This document shows, one piece after another, positions 35,539 through 45,389 of a stretch of 64,000 bases of DNA. This DNA is from Paulinella micropora (lineage: Eukaryota > Cercozoa > Imbricatea > Euglyphida > Paulinellidae). The notes below the pieces were generated by a model. It was not told the DNA's origin, searched no databases, and worked only from the letters and a program-made list of their open reading frames with translations. The first letter of the stretch is position 1. Each line of letters starts with the position of its first letter. The stretch is taken from assembly GCA_019918135.1 (NCBI GenBank), contig WBZZ01005656.1:63501-127500 (forward strand), given 5' to 3'. The translations under genes and the position numbers were made by a program.

Positions 35539-36206
35539 ATGTTGTATATACTAAGCGGGGTAATGTTTAAAACAAAGAAAGAAATAATAGTATATATAAA
35601 AAATATTGTCAGCAAATATAAACACAATGAAAAGTTAAATGAAGTTGATAGTAATTTTATTAAAGGTATTATAATTAATCATCCTGATTATAAGACGAAA
35701 TTTGAACATTTGATAAATTGTGAAATTGATGTTGAAAATAATGGATATGGTAGTAAGCACTTTCGTATAGGAGAACAAGCATTTTCGTGGTATAATTGTA
35801 TTAATTACATTGGGGTAAATAAAGAGAAACAAATGATGAGATACACCAAGACCAAATTTAATGTTGCGTGTAGAAATACTATAAAAAATCAAATAGAAGA
35901 ATATTTAAATAGAATGGTAATAGATATTTTCATTGAGCCGAAATATATATGTGAAATAACAAAGAAATACACGATAGAAAAAACGTTCATGTTGACCATC
36001 ACTTTGAAAAAATAAAGTTTAAAGAAATTACATACCGATATTTAGAAGAGAATAAATTAAATTATCGCAATGTAGAAACAGAAGAAAGAGAAGACTTTAG
36101 GGAAATTCTAAAAGAGCCACACTATACGCAATTTAACAATTTTTCATAGAGAAAAAGCGATATTAAGAATAATAAAAAAAGAGATAAATTTAAAGGAGAA
36201 TGTAGG
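35539..36206 (+). pseudogene. DUF3223-HNH endonuclease-like gene, frameshifted; A only
   Basis: The first frame (35539-36015) carries HPDYKTKFEHLINCEIDVEN and KHFRIGEQAFSWYNCINYI, a DUF3223/DCL-like module, then YICEITKKYTIEK. One base later in another frame NVHVDHHFEKIKFKEITYRY completes the HNH (VDHxxxxF) and runs on with stops near 36149 and 36206. Homing-type HNH genes often have this layout. It sits between the two ExoX-C-like genes; B has no such gene there. Decayed mobile endonuclease. Confidence 0.6.
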
Positions 36207-36211
36207 GTGAT

Positions 36212-36493
36212 TTATAGAATATGTTTAACAATTTCTTTTTTGAGTTCTGGATAGTTTCCAATCATCGGTTGCTTATTCAACCATATTAAGTATTGCTTAT
36301 CAAATACAGCGACATCGGCAACAGACTTGCCCTTATATTTTCCAATAGGTAGCAATCCTTGTTCTTGAAGTTTTTTACTTTCAGATTTATATTCATTTAC
36401 ATGACCATGAATAACTTGCTTGATATCATCCAAAGTAAATGTTTTATTATTAGAAAGTTTTTCAAATTTTTCCGCGAGAGACTTGAGAGACAT
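36212..36493 (-). CDS. Polinton A small protein with ExoX-C-like motif, 2
   Basis: 93 aa. MSLKSLAEKFEKLSNN leads into a helical region and PIGKYKGKSVADVAVFDKQY, then LIWLNKQP, the same motif as in the 35047 gene. B copy: 59937-60227, with PFGKYKGKKIQDIAVIDKPY. Conserved beside the polymerase in both elements, so it may act in replication (inference). GGTATATACTA precedes the ATG. Confidence 0.65.
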   Translation of the reverse strand: MSLKSLAEKFEKLSNNKTFTLDDIKQVIHGHVNEYKSESKKLQEQGLLPIGKYKGKSVADVAVFDKQYLIWLNKQPMIGNYPELKKEIVKHIL

Positions 36494-36539
36494 TAGTATA
36501 TACCATAGGATATAAAAAATAAAAAATTAATTAATTAAC

Positions 36540-36612
36540 TATTTATGAGCATCGCTTTCATCCAATGTTGAATTTTCAACATAACGCTCATTTTCACTCG
36601 CTCATAAACATC
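36540..36612. terminator. hairpin overlapping the PolB 3' end, with nested palindrome
   Basis: Outer arms TATTTATGAGC / GCTCATAAACATC; in the loop is ATGTTGAATTTTCAACAT (36565-36582). The inverted outer sequence equals the 22412-22469 hairpin, whose loop lacks the inner palindrome. The PolB stop lies in the arm. Confidence 0.7.
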
Positions 36613-39600
36613 GTTTGATACCCGTAAGGAATACTATCATTTTCATTGATAAACTCCCGACCTTGCCATTTATTATCATTAACTTTCTTTTTTATATTTG
36701 TAGTATGAACTATGCTGAAATGGTTAATGTTTTGCTGTTTGCTATTTCGTGATAAATGAATTTTCTTCATTTGAAAATCTCTAACATTTTCAATGCTTTC
36801 ACCTAAAGCCATCTTTTCATATACCTCTGGATTTAACCCTTTTGAATTCAACCCCTTACCTCTAAGGTGGTAGTATCTCTTTTTTACTCCTTCATTTTCG
36901 TAGCATTCAATTATATGAACACCTTTGTCTTTATGTTTCAAGTCATTCTTAGTAAGGTAAGGGAGAAATGCTTCATTCGTTGTAAATTCTAACATATACA
37001 ACTTTGGAGCAATCCATATTCCTCTTATTATCTTACAGCAATCTCCTAAGTCATCCGTTATTCCTCCGAGAGACTTATCACCAAGTCTTTTGATTAGTTT
37101 GGCGAACTTAACATGCAACACTAGACTATCAGTATCGGTGTAATAGAAATCAGCCTCTATTTCTTTATTTGGGTTAGCCTCTTTTATGTAGTTATACATA
37201 ATTCGCCTGCTGTATGCTAGAATGAAAGCCCCGTAGTGAGAAGGTTTTGTAATACTCTCTTCAATTATTACTTCATTTCTGGGCATTCCAGATACGTGCC
37301 AAAGTTTGTTTCCGTCTTTATCTTTGAATTCAACCACATCAGATATATAATTTTTTGTCCAAAATTTCCAATACTCCTCATTTGATTTAATATATTCTGC
37401 TTCTGTTGGGATAGGTCGTTGTATCATCTTTCCGTATAACGAATTCATAAATAGTTTGGCTAATAAATATTGCGGTGTGCCTTTTTCGCTATTTTCTTTC
37501 GCCTTAAACATTTCTAATATATATTCTTTGAAAACTGGTTCAGCCTCCTCTGTATAGTATCCTTTATGAATTGTTATATTGTAGCCTTCCTTAATCATAT
37601 CTTCAATATCAACACTTGTAAGCCATTGGTCTTTCATATCCGCTAAATTCCACTTTAATGAGCCCATTTTATTTCTCTGTCCTATTCTTGAATGTAGAAT
37701 GTCTTTTGGTGAGATATAATCAACATTGTAAATACCGATAGGAAGATTATTATAATCAAATGGTGCGATAGCCAGTTTAATTTCTCCAACCATAAATAAA
37801 TTAAGCATCGCTGTTGGGTATAAAGATACGACATCCGCATCAACTAAATAATAGGTTAATTCGTCAAATGTGATTTTCCCAGCTAAGTAGTCGTTGTATT
37901 GTTTTGAAATAAATCTTTTTTTGCTTGGATATGTTCTTGCTCCGATAACCGCTTTTCTAAACGCTTTCTCTTGTTCAATAGTTGGGAGTCTTACATCGTG
38001 CTTACCATCAATCATTTTCTTCCAGATATTAAAAGCAAGGCTTGAAGTTGAAATGTATGAAGTTAAATTCACTGAGTGTTTTTCAAATATCTCTGTGTTT
38101 ATTTTGTCATATAACTCTTTTAACCCCATAACATCACACTTCAAATATTCAAGACACTTATTTCTTAACTCTTCACTCATCGTTTCCCAAGTAGAAGCCT
38201 TGTCGTGGTCGAAATCTCCTTTAAGAGTTTTACATTTCATATTTTCTAAGTTTTCTTTTAATGTCCCTTGAGTATGCTTACACATATCCCACATTTTAAT
38301 ATTTTCAAATTGTAAAGAGATTATTGAGCCGTTATTAATCATATGTGATTTTGGTCTGATACCTCTTCTTATTAAATCCTGTTTAATGAAGTAGTGGTCA
38401 AAGTTCGCCCCGTTAAAACCATTCACATATAAAATTGGTTCCTCTTCGTCTTTGTTTCTCTTCTTTCTTACTCCTGCTACTTTCTTGACTGGATTATGTA
38501 GTAGTTTGTTAGCCCATTCTAATGATAACTTTCTTCCTCTCTCTAAGACAAAGTCAAGAAATTTAGAAATACAATCTTTACCAGCGAAATATTTAAATCC
38601 TTCAGTCCCTTGAGTATATCCGACTATATAGCAGTCGTGAATATCGAAGCCGTCAGCGAGCGTGTTATTTCTAAAAGTTTCTAGGTCGTAATGAATAACT
38701 TCATCTTTGTTATTAATTTTATCCTTATCAAATTTAGTAATCAGATGTCTTTGTCCGTTCCTCAAAATTCTTCTATTAACATAATTTAACATTTTTGGAT
38801 TACAAGTGTGCTTCTTAACATATTTCTTTAAACATTTTTGACATTTCTTTTGAAATCTTTTAGTTAATCCAAAATAATGGTTGTTCTCTAAATAAATCAT
38901 AATGTCTGCTTCTTCTCCAATGTTATTCGTGCTTATAGTTTCTCTTGTTAAGGCATTTGTTATTTCGTATGTCTTCCCTTCCTTTATCAAAGTATTAAGA
39001 ATTTTTACGGCGGTAGAAAATGGTATAGGGCAATCATTAGAAAGATTGAATTGTTCTCTAATATCATTACATCTTTTTCTGTTAATAAGTGACATATTAA
39101 GAATGTCTTTACAGAGAAAGAATAAACAATTATTATTCTTGCTAGCGGGAGATATCAATATATTTTCATCCGATATTGTTTTTTTACATTTGTTTTTTCC
39201 TTCATAACAACCGCCTCCGTTTTCTTGAACTACTACTACCTTAGCGTATTCAATAATCCTGTCATAACCTAGTCCAGACGCTTCAATATTGCTTATGTTA
39301 AACTCATTCAACATTTCAATAAAATAGTCATAGTTTTTTATTGAAACGAATTAAATGTTTTCTTTTTATAATATCTATTTAATTCTTCGTGGTCGGTTAT
39401 GTAGGTTATAGTAATATGAACATCAGCATTTCCTGTCATACCATTTCTTTTTGCATCTAATAGTATAGGAAGTAGAACCTCTCGCTCTAATGCGTCAGTA
39501 TCATAAAAGTTTATATCTAATCCTTGCTTCTCGTATGTAAGAGAGTTTAATCTATTGTCTCGCCTAGATTTTAACTCTACTACTTTAAATTCCCTTTTGT

Positions 39601-39691
39601 TTTCTCTTGTTGTAGTTTTCTTCAAATTCGCCCTTACCTTCGCTAGTTCTACATTTTCCTTCGTTGGTCTGGGCGGTAATGGTGGTGGCAT
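36594..39691 (-). pseudogene. Polinton A protein-primed DNA polymerase B, one frameshift
   Basis: Replicates the element from terminal protein primers. The N-terminal frame 39338-39691 (MPPPLPPRPTKENVELAKVR) shifts by one base in TTTCAATAAAAAAC near 39338 into the 906-aa frame ending at 36594. Exonuclease motifs: HYDLETF and NGFNGANFDHYF. Polymerase motifs: DADVVSLYPTAM (A), LAKLFMNSLYGKM (B), YYTDTDSLVL (C), all intact. The Cys pairs in CQKCLKKYVKKHTC form a zinc-binding-like site. The shift is next to an A-run and might be a read error. Confidence 0.88.
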
Positions 39692-39828
39692 ATTTTACTT
39701 TTATATTAGTGAGGATATAAAAATAATGAAAATAAATTAAATTGTTTTACCTTTATATATATATAAGATTGTCTTACCTTTAACATGAAATTCATAATAA
39801 AAATCATTTTTTTCGTTTTTTGTTTTTT

Positions 39829-40005
39829 TTATACTCCTCTCGCCTTCATTTCTTCATATTCCTTAAGTTTTCTGTTTCGTTCTTTTAATTGCTCCTTCCT
39901 CTTTTGATTAATTTCATCCTTATTTCTTTTGTAATATGCTAGCGCCTTTTCGGAGTTAGCATTTCGTTTGTCCTCAGATGTGAGATATTTCTTGTGTCTC
40001 CCCAT
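39829..40005 (-). CDS. Polinton A 58-aa basic helical protein
   Basis: ATG at 40005, TAA at 39829-39831; preceded by ATAATATAG. MGRHKKYLTSEDKRNANSEK then AYYKRNKDEINQKRKEQLKE, a charged helix. The B counterpart at 63310-63531 starts MGRKAIYKTPEKKKEA. The start and place are alike, so the gene is likely real despite its size. The YYKRNKDEI pattern recalls the repeats after GIY-YIG domains. Confidence 0.55.
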   Translation of the reverse strand: MGRHKKYLTSEDKRNANSEKALAYYKRNKDEINQKRKEQLKERNRKLKEYEEMKARGV

Positions 40006-40046
40006 ATCTATATTATAAGTAATATAATTTATTTCTTTAAATGGTT

Positions 40047-40319
40047 TTACATTTTATTATTTAATACAATCATCACCCTTAATTTAAGTTGTCTTATTGC
40101 TTCTTCACATATTTCCCATTTGTGGATATTCAACATTGTTGGAGCCTCTAATGCTTTGTTTTTCTGTTCATCCCAAAACTTAAAGGCTTTGCTATATCGT
40201 TGAAGCGTTTCTCTTCTAGTGTATTTCTTAATCCTTCTATCGTCTGCTAATGCTTCTGGAAAATGTAAGTTGTATAGTTCTTTCAATTCCTTGTCCGCTT
40301 GTATCATTATAGAAGACAT
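40047..40319 (-). CDS. Polinton A 90-aa helical protein, A only
   Basis: MSSIMIQADKELKELYNLHF ... RRETLQRYSKAFKFWDEQKN ... ICEEAIRQLKLRVMIVLNNK. Mostly helical, no recognised domain. Preceded by ACTTATATAAT-ATG, like its neighbours. B has a HIRAN gene in the corresponding place. Confidence 0.5.
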   Translation of the reverse strand: MSSIMIQADKELKELYNLHFPEALADDRRIKKYTRRETLQRYSKAFKFWDEQKNKALEAPTMLNIHKWEICEEAIRQLKLRVMIVLNNKM

Positions 40320-40390
40320 ATTATATAAGTAATAATATTTATTTCTTTAAATGATTTTACATTTTATTTTTATAACGTTATTATAACAAA

Positions 40391-40621
40391 TCACGAGTGA
40401 TTTTTATAATATCTTTCAATGTCGTCATTTCTGCGAATTATACGAATAACTTTATGTCCTCCTATCATAACCTCTTCTTTCTCTGCGAAGTAGTCTCTAT
40501 GAAAGTCTGATTTTTCGTGTTGATATTTTCCATATATCCCTATTACCTTACCACATACACATGTATATTTCTGTTTTCTTCTTTCCTTTACATATTCCGC
40601 TCTTTTCTGTTTACAATCCAT
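40391..40621 (-). CDS. Polinton A right-end zinc-finger-like protein
   Basis: 76 aa. A Cys-Cys/His-His group in YTCVCGKVIGIYGKYQHEKS followed by DFHRDY fits a C2H2-like finger, then a basic tail (GGHKVIRIIRRNDDIERYYK). A related tail is at 63912-64000 in B (RRNDDIEKYYENK). DNA-binding regulator or nuclease accessory is possible. Confidence 0.55.
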   Translation of the reverse strand: MDCKQKRAEYVKERRKQKYTCVCGKVIGIYGKYQHEKSDFHRDYFAEKEEVMIGGHKVIRIIRRNDDIERYYKNHS

Positions 40622-40672
40622 CTATATCAAAGAAGAAATTTTTCTTTTACAATATTTTTCTCTCAGTGCTCA

Positions 40673-40696
40673 AATCTATAATCTAGATTATAGATT
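40673..40696. repeat. 24-bp perfect palindrome beside the right TIR
   Basis: Half-site AATCTATAATCT and its exact complement, centred on TCTAGA, ending two bases before the right TIR begins at 40699. There is no counterpart inside the left TIR. Confidence 0.8.
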
Positions 40697-40698
40697 GT

Positions 40699-40826
40699 GG
40701 GCTCTTTGGGGTGTTTTGTGCTCTTGTATTGATTGTGCGGGAGATATGTCTGGAAGCTGAATTCTTTTTTTAATAGCCATTTTGAGGGTGCGAAAAATGG
40801 TATTAAAAAAAGTATATTATACTACT
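40699..40826 (-). repeat. right terminal inverted repeat of Polinton A
   Basis: This is the reverse complement of 6511-6638 with about three differences. It is followed by GCAGT (40827-40831), the matching target copy. Confidence 0.85.
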
Positions 40827-40831
40827 GCAGT

Positions 40832-42650
40832 CTGCACAACAGCATCAGAAAACACTGTGACTTTAGGGTTAAACTTCACTGTTTTCTCCTTCCTCTCTCC
40901 TTCCACCTCCTATCATTCCACCACCTCGAATCGATTACCTTGAGTAGCGTCCGGCTAGGATGACGGATCTGTGTCAGAGGCATGTTATAAGCCTGACGTC
41001 GACCGAAGTTTGGGTTGGAGCTTGCCCATGAGCCTCCTAGTCCTCTAGGTGGGGTGGCTGGAGCCAAAAAAACCCTTCCTCCATGAGGATTAAATCCCTG
41101 ACCTCCTCTTCCTCTATAAGGGGTTCCCTGCCACATCGAGGCTCCTCTCCATGCTCCTCCTCCTCGTCCTGCTCCTCCTCCTCCTCCTCCTCGTCCTCTT
41201 TGAGATGCTTCTTTGGTTTTTTATCTCTCCCTTTCTTCCTTCTTCTTCTCCATCCTCTTTATATAGGTAATAATTGCCTCTCGTAACTCGCTGTCATCAC
41301 ACTGATTGACATAACAGCCTTCGCTCGTCGAGGCAGTCTGAAGCAGCCGGAAAAAGCACAGTTCATTGCATTCAGTCTTACTTAGAAAGTTAGGACTTGC
41401 TATTGGGTTCTGCCTGTCATGATTGAAAGAGCATTCTCTGTGCTCCATCTCTGCCTTACACTGCAAGCCAGCGAACCACCTCCAGCATGAGATCTTAAGG
41501 TCCGGCTCTCTCTGTCTCTTCCAACCGGCAACTCTGTTTGTGTACGTGGCTTGCGCGCCAACAGGTACAACGCCTGCCTGTGCCATGTGTGCCTCCGTGA
41601 CTGTGTCCAAGTGAGAACATACACTCATAACTTCTTGGAACAGTGCTGCCGGAGCAAAGTTTCGAACAGTGAACACGTGTGTCTCGAGGAAGTTCTTGGA
41701 CTTCACTGTACTAAACGTCGAATTGTTGTATGAGTTGAGTAAGTTTGCTCGGGTGCACTGAGTGCAATGCAGAAAAAAAAAATAGAATGATCGGCTTGCA
41801 GCAATAGAATAACACATAGGAGGAAACTACATCCGTAAGGGTCGCCGCCAAGCTAACCACACTCCTCAAGCTCATCGCCACTGTCTCAAATATTTCAAAT
41901 CCTATTAGAGTACAAGTGCATAAATGCTGGTATCCATGAGATTGAGAATATGAAATGAGTGTGGCCACCGCCAGTTCACACTGAGCGTCTAGGCCTGTTG
42001 CATTGTTTCTCTTAAACTCCTCCTCCTTTCTCAAAACCTTGTAATGTGTTAGATCAAATCCTTCCGAAACTAAAGATTGATCAAAAACAGTAAGAAGATC
42101 ATCATATTCCTGAGTTTCGTCACAAGGAAAAGCCTTCATGCATGCATTAATATCTTTGAGCTTGCTCAGAAGCGAAGCATCAGATTCTTTGTCTGAGCTA
42201 ATCTTGGCGTAGAGCATGAGACTTGCAACTCCTCCTTTCTTCCACTTGAATACATTTATGATGTTTTTTCTGTCCTTCTTCTCAGTGTTTGTGACCACCA
42301 CCGTAGTTGAGCCCGGGGGTTAGGGGCTGGTGTGGCAGGAGCTGGTGGGGGAAGATATGCAGGAGGGGGTGCCCTTGCACTACTCACTGTTGCTTTCATT
42401 CTTTCCAGTCTCATCTTCTTCTTGAAATCCTCATTCTCTTTCGCCTTCTTCTTCTCAGATATCACCATCTTTTGAGCATGAGTGATAAAGGCCGCCAACT
42501 CAGAAGAAGATCTGAGAAAATAATATTTCTCCACATATTGTTCGACACCTGCTCTATTAGAGACTGGTAGTGGAGCTGTGGTTGTTTTAAGGACAGAGTG
42601 ATCCTTGGTAGGAATCTATCTCTTCCACGCTTCCTTGTGCAAAAACGCAC
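40832..42650 (-). pseudogene. gag region of the gypsy-like retrotransposon, frameshifted
   Basis: Fragments 42256-42534, 41711-42301, 41221-41817 and 40876-41136 lie in different frames. The first has a basic helix and a Pro-rich stretch. The third holds a CCCH-type finger CWRWFAGLQCKAEMEHRECS followed by FNH. The last is Arg/Gly-rich (YRGRGGQGFNPHGGR), as in nucleocapsid ends. It continues across the polinton into the protease at 6505, which the shared target site shows. No LTR was recognised up to 42860. The gag label is by position and character. Confidence 0.55.
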
Positions 42651-42859
42651 CCACCAACAATCTGAGCTTGGTCAGTATCCTGTCTGTCTTATCTAGCTCA
42701 TCAACCACAGGATTAATTTCTTCTGCTACTTTAACATTTTTCAACAAAAAAATAGATAAATATATTTACAGTAGAAATTATTATATCGTTTCTTTCGTTT
42801 TTTGCTGCTAATAAATAACGACTTTGCAGACAGCGACACTGCATTTTCCTTTCCTTCAC

Positions 42860-43064
42860 GTCATCTCTTTCTTTCTCTCTCTCTCTCTTTCTCTCTCTTT
42901 TCTCTCTCTTTTCTCTATCTTTTCTCTCTAACTTTTCTCTCTCTTTTCTATCTCTCTTTTCTCTCTCTCTTTTCTCTCTCTCTCTCTTTTCTCTCTCTAT
43001 CATCTCTCTCTATCATCTCTCTCTCTCATCTCTCTCTCATCTCTCTCTCTCCTCTCTCTCTCTC

Positions 43065-43147
<83 letters not shown>

Positions 43148-43221
43148 CTCTCTCTCTCCTCTCTCTCTCTCTCTCCTCTCTCTCTCCTCTCTCTCTCCTC
43201 TCTCTCTCTCCTCTCTCTCTC

Positions 43222-43270
<49 letters not shown>

Positions 43271-43426
43271 CTCTCTCTCTCCTCTCTCTCTCCTCTCTCT
43301 CTCTCCTCTCTCTCTCTCCTCTCTCTCTCTCCTCTCTCTCTCTCCTCTCTCTCTCTCTCTTCTCTCTCTCTCCTCTCTCTCTCCTCTCTCTCTCCTCTCT
43401 CTCTCTCTCCTCTCTCTCCTCTCTCT

Positions 43427-43502
<76 letters not shown>

Positions 43503-43589
43503 CTCTCTCTCTCTCCTCTCTCACTCTCTCCTCTCTCTCCTCTCTCTCTCCTCTCTCTCTCCTCTCTCTCCCTCCTCTCTCTCTCTCCA

Positions 43590-43629
<40 letters not shown>

Positions 43630-43677
43630 CTCTCTCTCTCCTCTCTCTCTCTCCTCTCTCTCTCCTCTCTCTCCCCT
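42860..43677. repeat. (CT)n microsatellite of about 0.8 kb
   Basis: This is a nearly pure CT tract with scattered TT (to 43000) and then regular CC interruptions every 8-14 bases. It ends at 43677 where Polinton B starts. Poly-Ser/Leu and poly-Arg/Glu frames here are artefacts. 42651-42859 holds no recognised gene. Confidence 0.9.
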
Positions 43678-43742
43678 AGTAGTTGATACACCAAAAGTGG
43701 TCAGAAATTTTCTATAACATACAAAAATTTCCGACCACTTTC
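43678..43742 (+). repeat. left end of Polinton B with a long hairpin
   Basis: After the AGTAGT terminus, AAAGTGGTCAGAAATTTT pairs with AAAATTTCCGACCACTTT (43693-43741). The right TIR is outside the window, so TIR length is unknown. The sequence beyond AGTAGT is unlike that of A. Confidence 0.55.
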
Positions 43743-43813
43743 GGGTTGTATGATAAAAACAAGTAATCAATACAGAAGGCCAAAAGGACTCAAAACGGCT
43801 ACTACAAGCACCA

Positions 43814-43849
43814 TATCTCCGACACGTAAATCTCCGACATGTCGGAGAT
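43814..43849. repeat. palindrome plus a half copy
   Basis: ATCTCCGACATGTCGGAGAT (43830-43849) is fully palindromic. ATCTCCGACACGT at 43814-43826 looks like the left part of another, truncated by the second. Confidence 0.85.
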
Positions 43850-43900
43850 TGAGCACCGACGGAAAACCCCATTTTAATAAAATAAGTCCAAAATAGACTT

Positions 43901-44272
43901 TTACAAAGTCTCAAGTTGAACAGACCAATTGATTGCTTCTTCGTTATTCCCCACCTTTTTCATCAAGGCTGAGATAGAAGGAAAGACGAGAATTTCCTCC
44001 TCTTCTTTACCAAGAGAAACCAGAAAGAAAGTTTTCTTTTTTGGATTTTTCATGGTTGCATCTCGTTCTACCCAAGCGAACGAATAATTCTCACTTCTCT
44101 CCGCTGGGTTGCGAACAAAATATTTTCGCTCCGCTTGAAAGGAAGTTATTTTTTCTCTCCCAAGCACAGCGAAATCTCGCGGAACCCTCACTAGTCTGGG
44201 GTTTTTCATTTCAGTAGGGGCTTTCTCTTCAACTTCGCCCCAAGTCTTCCAGAAACCTACAACCACATTCAT
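43901..44272 (-). CDS. Polinton B left-end protein (123 aa), unknown
   Basis: Homologue of 6740-7108. MNVVVGFWKTWGEVEEKAPT, LVRVPRDFAVLGREKITSFQ and AERKYFVRNPAERSENYSFA are conserved. It has no signal peptide or membrane segment. Its shared position near the left end suggests an early or regulatory gene, which is inference. Confidence 0.65.
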   Translation of the reverse strand: MNVVVGFWKTWGEVEEKAPTEMKNPRLVRVPRDFAVLGREKITSFQAERKYFVRNPAERSENYSFAWVERDATMKNPKKKTFFLVSLGKEEEEILVFPSISALMKKVGNNEEAINWSVQLETL

Positions 44273-44368
44273 CTACATAAAAAGAGAACCAATAGAGTTA
44301 GGACTTACCACCCCCCGCGAGGTTGATCGCACCAACTCCCTCTGCTATTTCATTCGGCTCTCCCATCG

Positions 44369-44400
44369 TCTATTACACACACAAAAGCATGTGTAATAGA
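44369..44400. terminator. conserved hairpin, B copy
   Basis: TCTATTACACAC and GTGTGTAATAGA-type arms with an 8-base loop, as at 7238-7272. AATTAGGGTGGGGTGTTAAA follows in both elements. A further inverted pair TGTTGATTT / AAATCAACAT lies at 44468-44507. Confidence 0.55.
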
Positions 44401-44523
44401 AATTCCTTTGAATTAGGGTGGGGTGTTAAACCCCTGGTTTTTAAAAAAACCATGTATGTTGATAATGTTGATTTCTAAACAAAATCAACATATTTTAAAT
44501 CAACATTTTACACTAAAGTCTTT

Positions 44524-45066
44524 TTATTCCGAGTTGCTATCCGCACTCTCGGTTCTGAAGACTCTGTGCATGTTTCTATTGTGTTCTCGTTTAATACTAC
44601 TATTAATGCTATCATTTACATATTCGTTAATACCATCACTAGAGTATTTGTTAAACGAAGAATTAAACGATAAATGTTCTTGTTCAATACCAGCGAGAAT
44701 TCTATTCATGACAATAGCGGAAAGTTGGCCACGATTACCTTTTTTCCACTTATAGAAATTATCCAGTTCTTTGTTTATTTTTTTTTCCAATTTCTTTTTT
44801 CTCAAGCGAATAAGTCGGTCTTCATCTACTTCATTACTTTCAATACTCCATCGTTCTAACATCTCATTAATAGCATCAACCTTAATCAGGTCTGGCTGTT
44901 TCTTTTCAACGAGACGTGCAATTTCTTTATCTGCTTTAGAAATTCTTTCTTCACATATTATTTTATCTTTCTTAAGTCTATCCTTTCCTGTTTGTCGTAT
45001 TTCAAATTCCTCAAGCCATTCATTTTTAGTTTTATTTTCTCGCGGGATTAGAGACATGGTTTCCAT
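44524..45066 (-). CDS. Polinton B charged coiled-coil protein (180 aa)
   Basis: Intact homologue of the broken 7344-7924 gene. Starts METMSLIPRENKTKNEW; coiled coil from about residue 28 (KDRLKKDKIICEERISKADK) to 95; then WKKGNRGQLSAIVMNRILAG and a Ser/Asn-rich tail ending RTESADSNSE. The sequence before the start (45067-45180) differs fully between A and B. No recognised domain. Confidence 0.65.
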   Translation of the reverse strand: METMSLIPRENKTKNEWLEEFEIRQTGKDRLKKDKIICEERISKADKEIARLVEKKQPDLIKVDAINEMLERWSIESNEVDEDRLIRLRKKKLEKKINKELDNFYKWKKGNRGQLSAIVMNRILAGIEQEHLSFNSSFNKYSSDGINEYVNDSINSSIKREHNRNMHRVFRTESADSNSE

Positions 45067-45264
45067 GAAAACCTGTCCAGACAGAATTCCGATTTTTTGT
45101 CTGAAGCCTAAAGACAGCCAGACATCGCGCTGTCTGGGTGTTGCTGGTGGTTTTCCCGAAAATAGAATTTCTAGAATTTTCTTAAAAAAATTGACTTACG
45201 GCAATACTTCAAATACCATTTTTCCTGTAACACTGGTAGGCTCTATTAGATGGGAAACTAACGG

Positions 45265-45322
45265 GTTTAAGGCGGTTATTGAGATTTTAGTGTTGCGGGT
45301 TCAATTCCCAATGGTGCTCCAT
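45265..45322 (+). other. tRNA-like remnant near the integrase 3' end
   Basis: GGGTTTAAGGCGG and GTTGCGGGTTCAATTCCCAA resemble the D-arm GGTTAAGGCG and T-arm of class II tRNAs, and TGGTGCTCC could be an acceptor end. No matching 5' acceptor strand is seen and the T-stem pairs only three bases, so it is not a working tRNA. Confidence 0.3.
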
Positions 45323-45389
45323 TTCAGTAGTTTCCTCCATCTTAATAGGGTCTTTTTTTTGCCTAAGTTGAATTTAATATTAATTCAAC

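Noticed and set aside
42802..43914. Long Ser/Leu-rich (+) and Arg/Glu-rich (-) frames
   Set aside because: They lie wholly in the CT microsatellite; absence of stops is due to composition.
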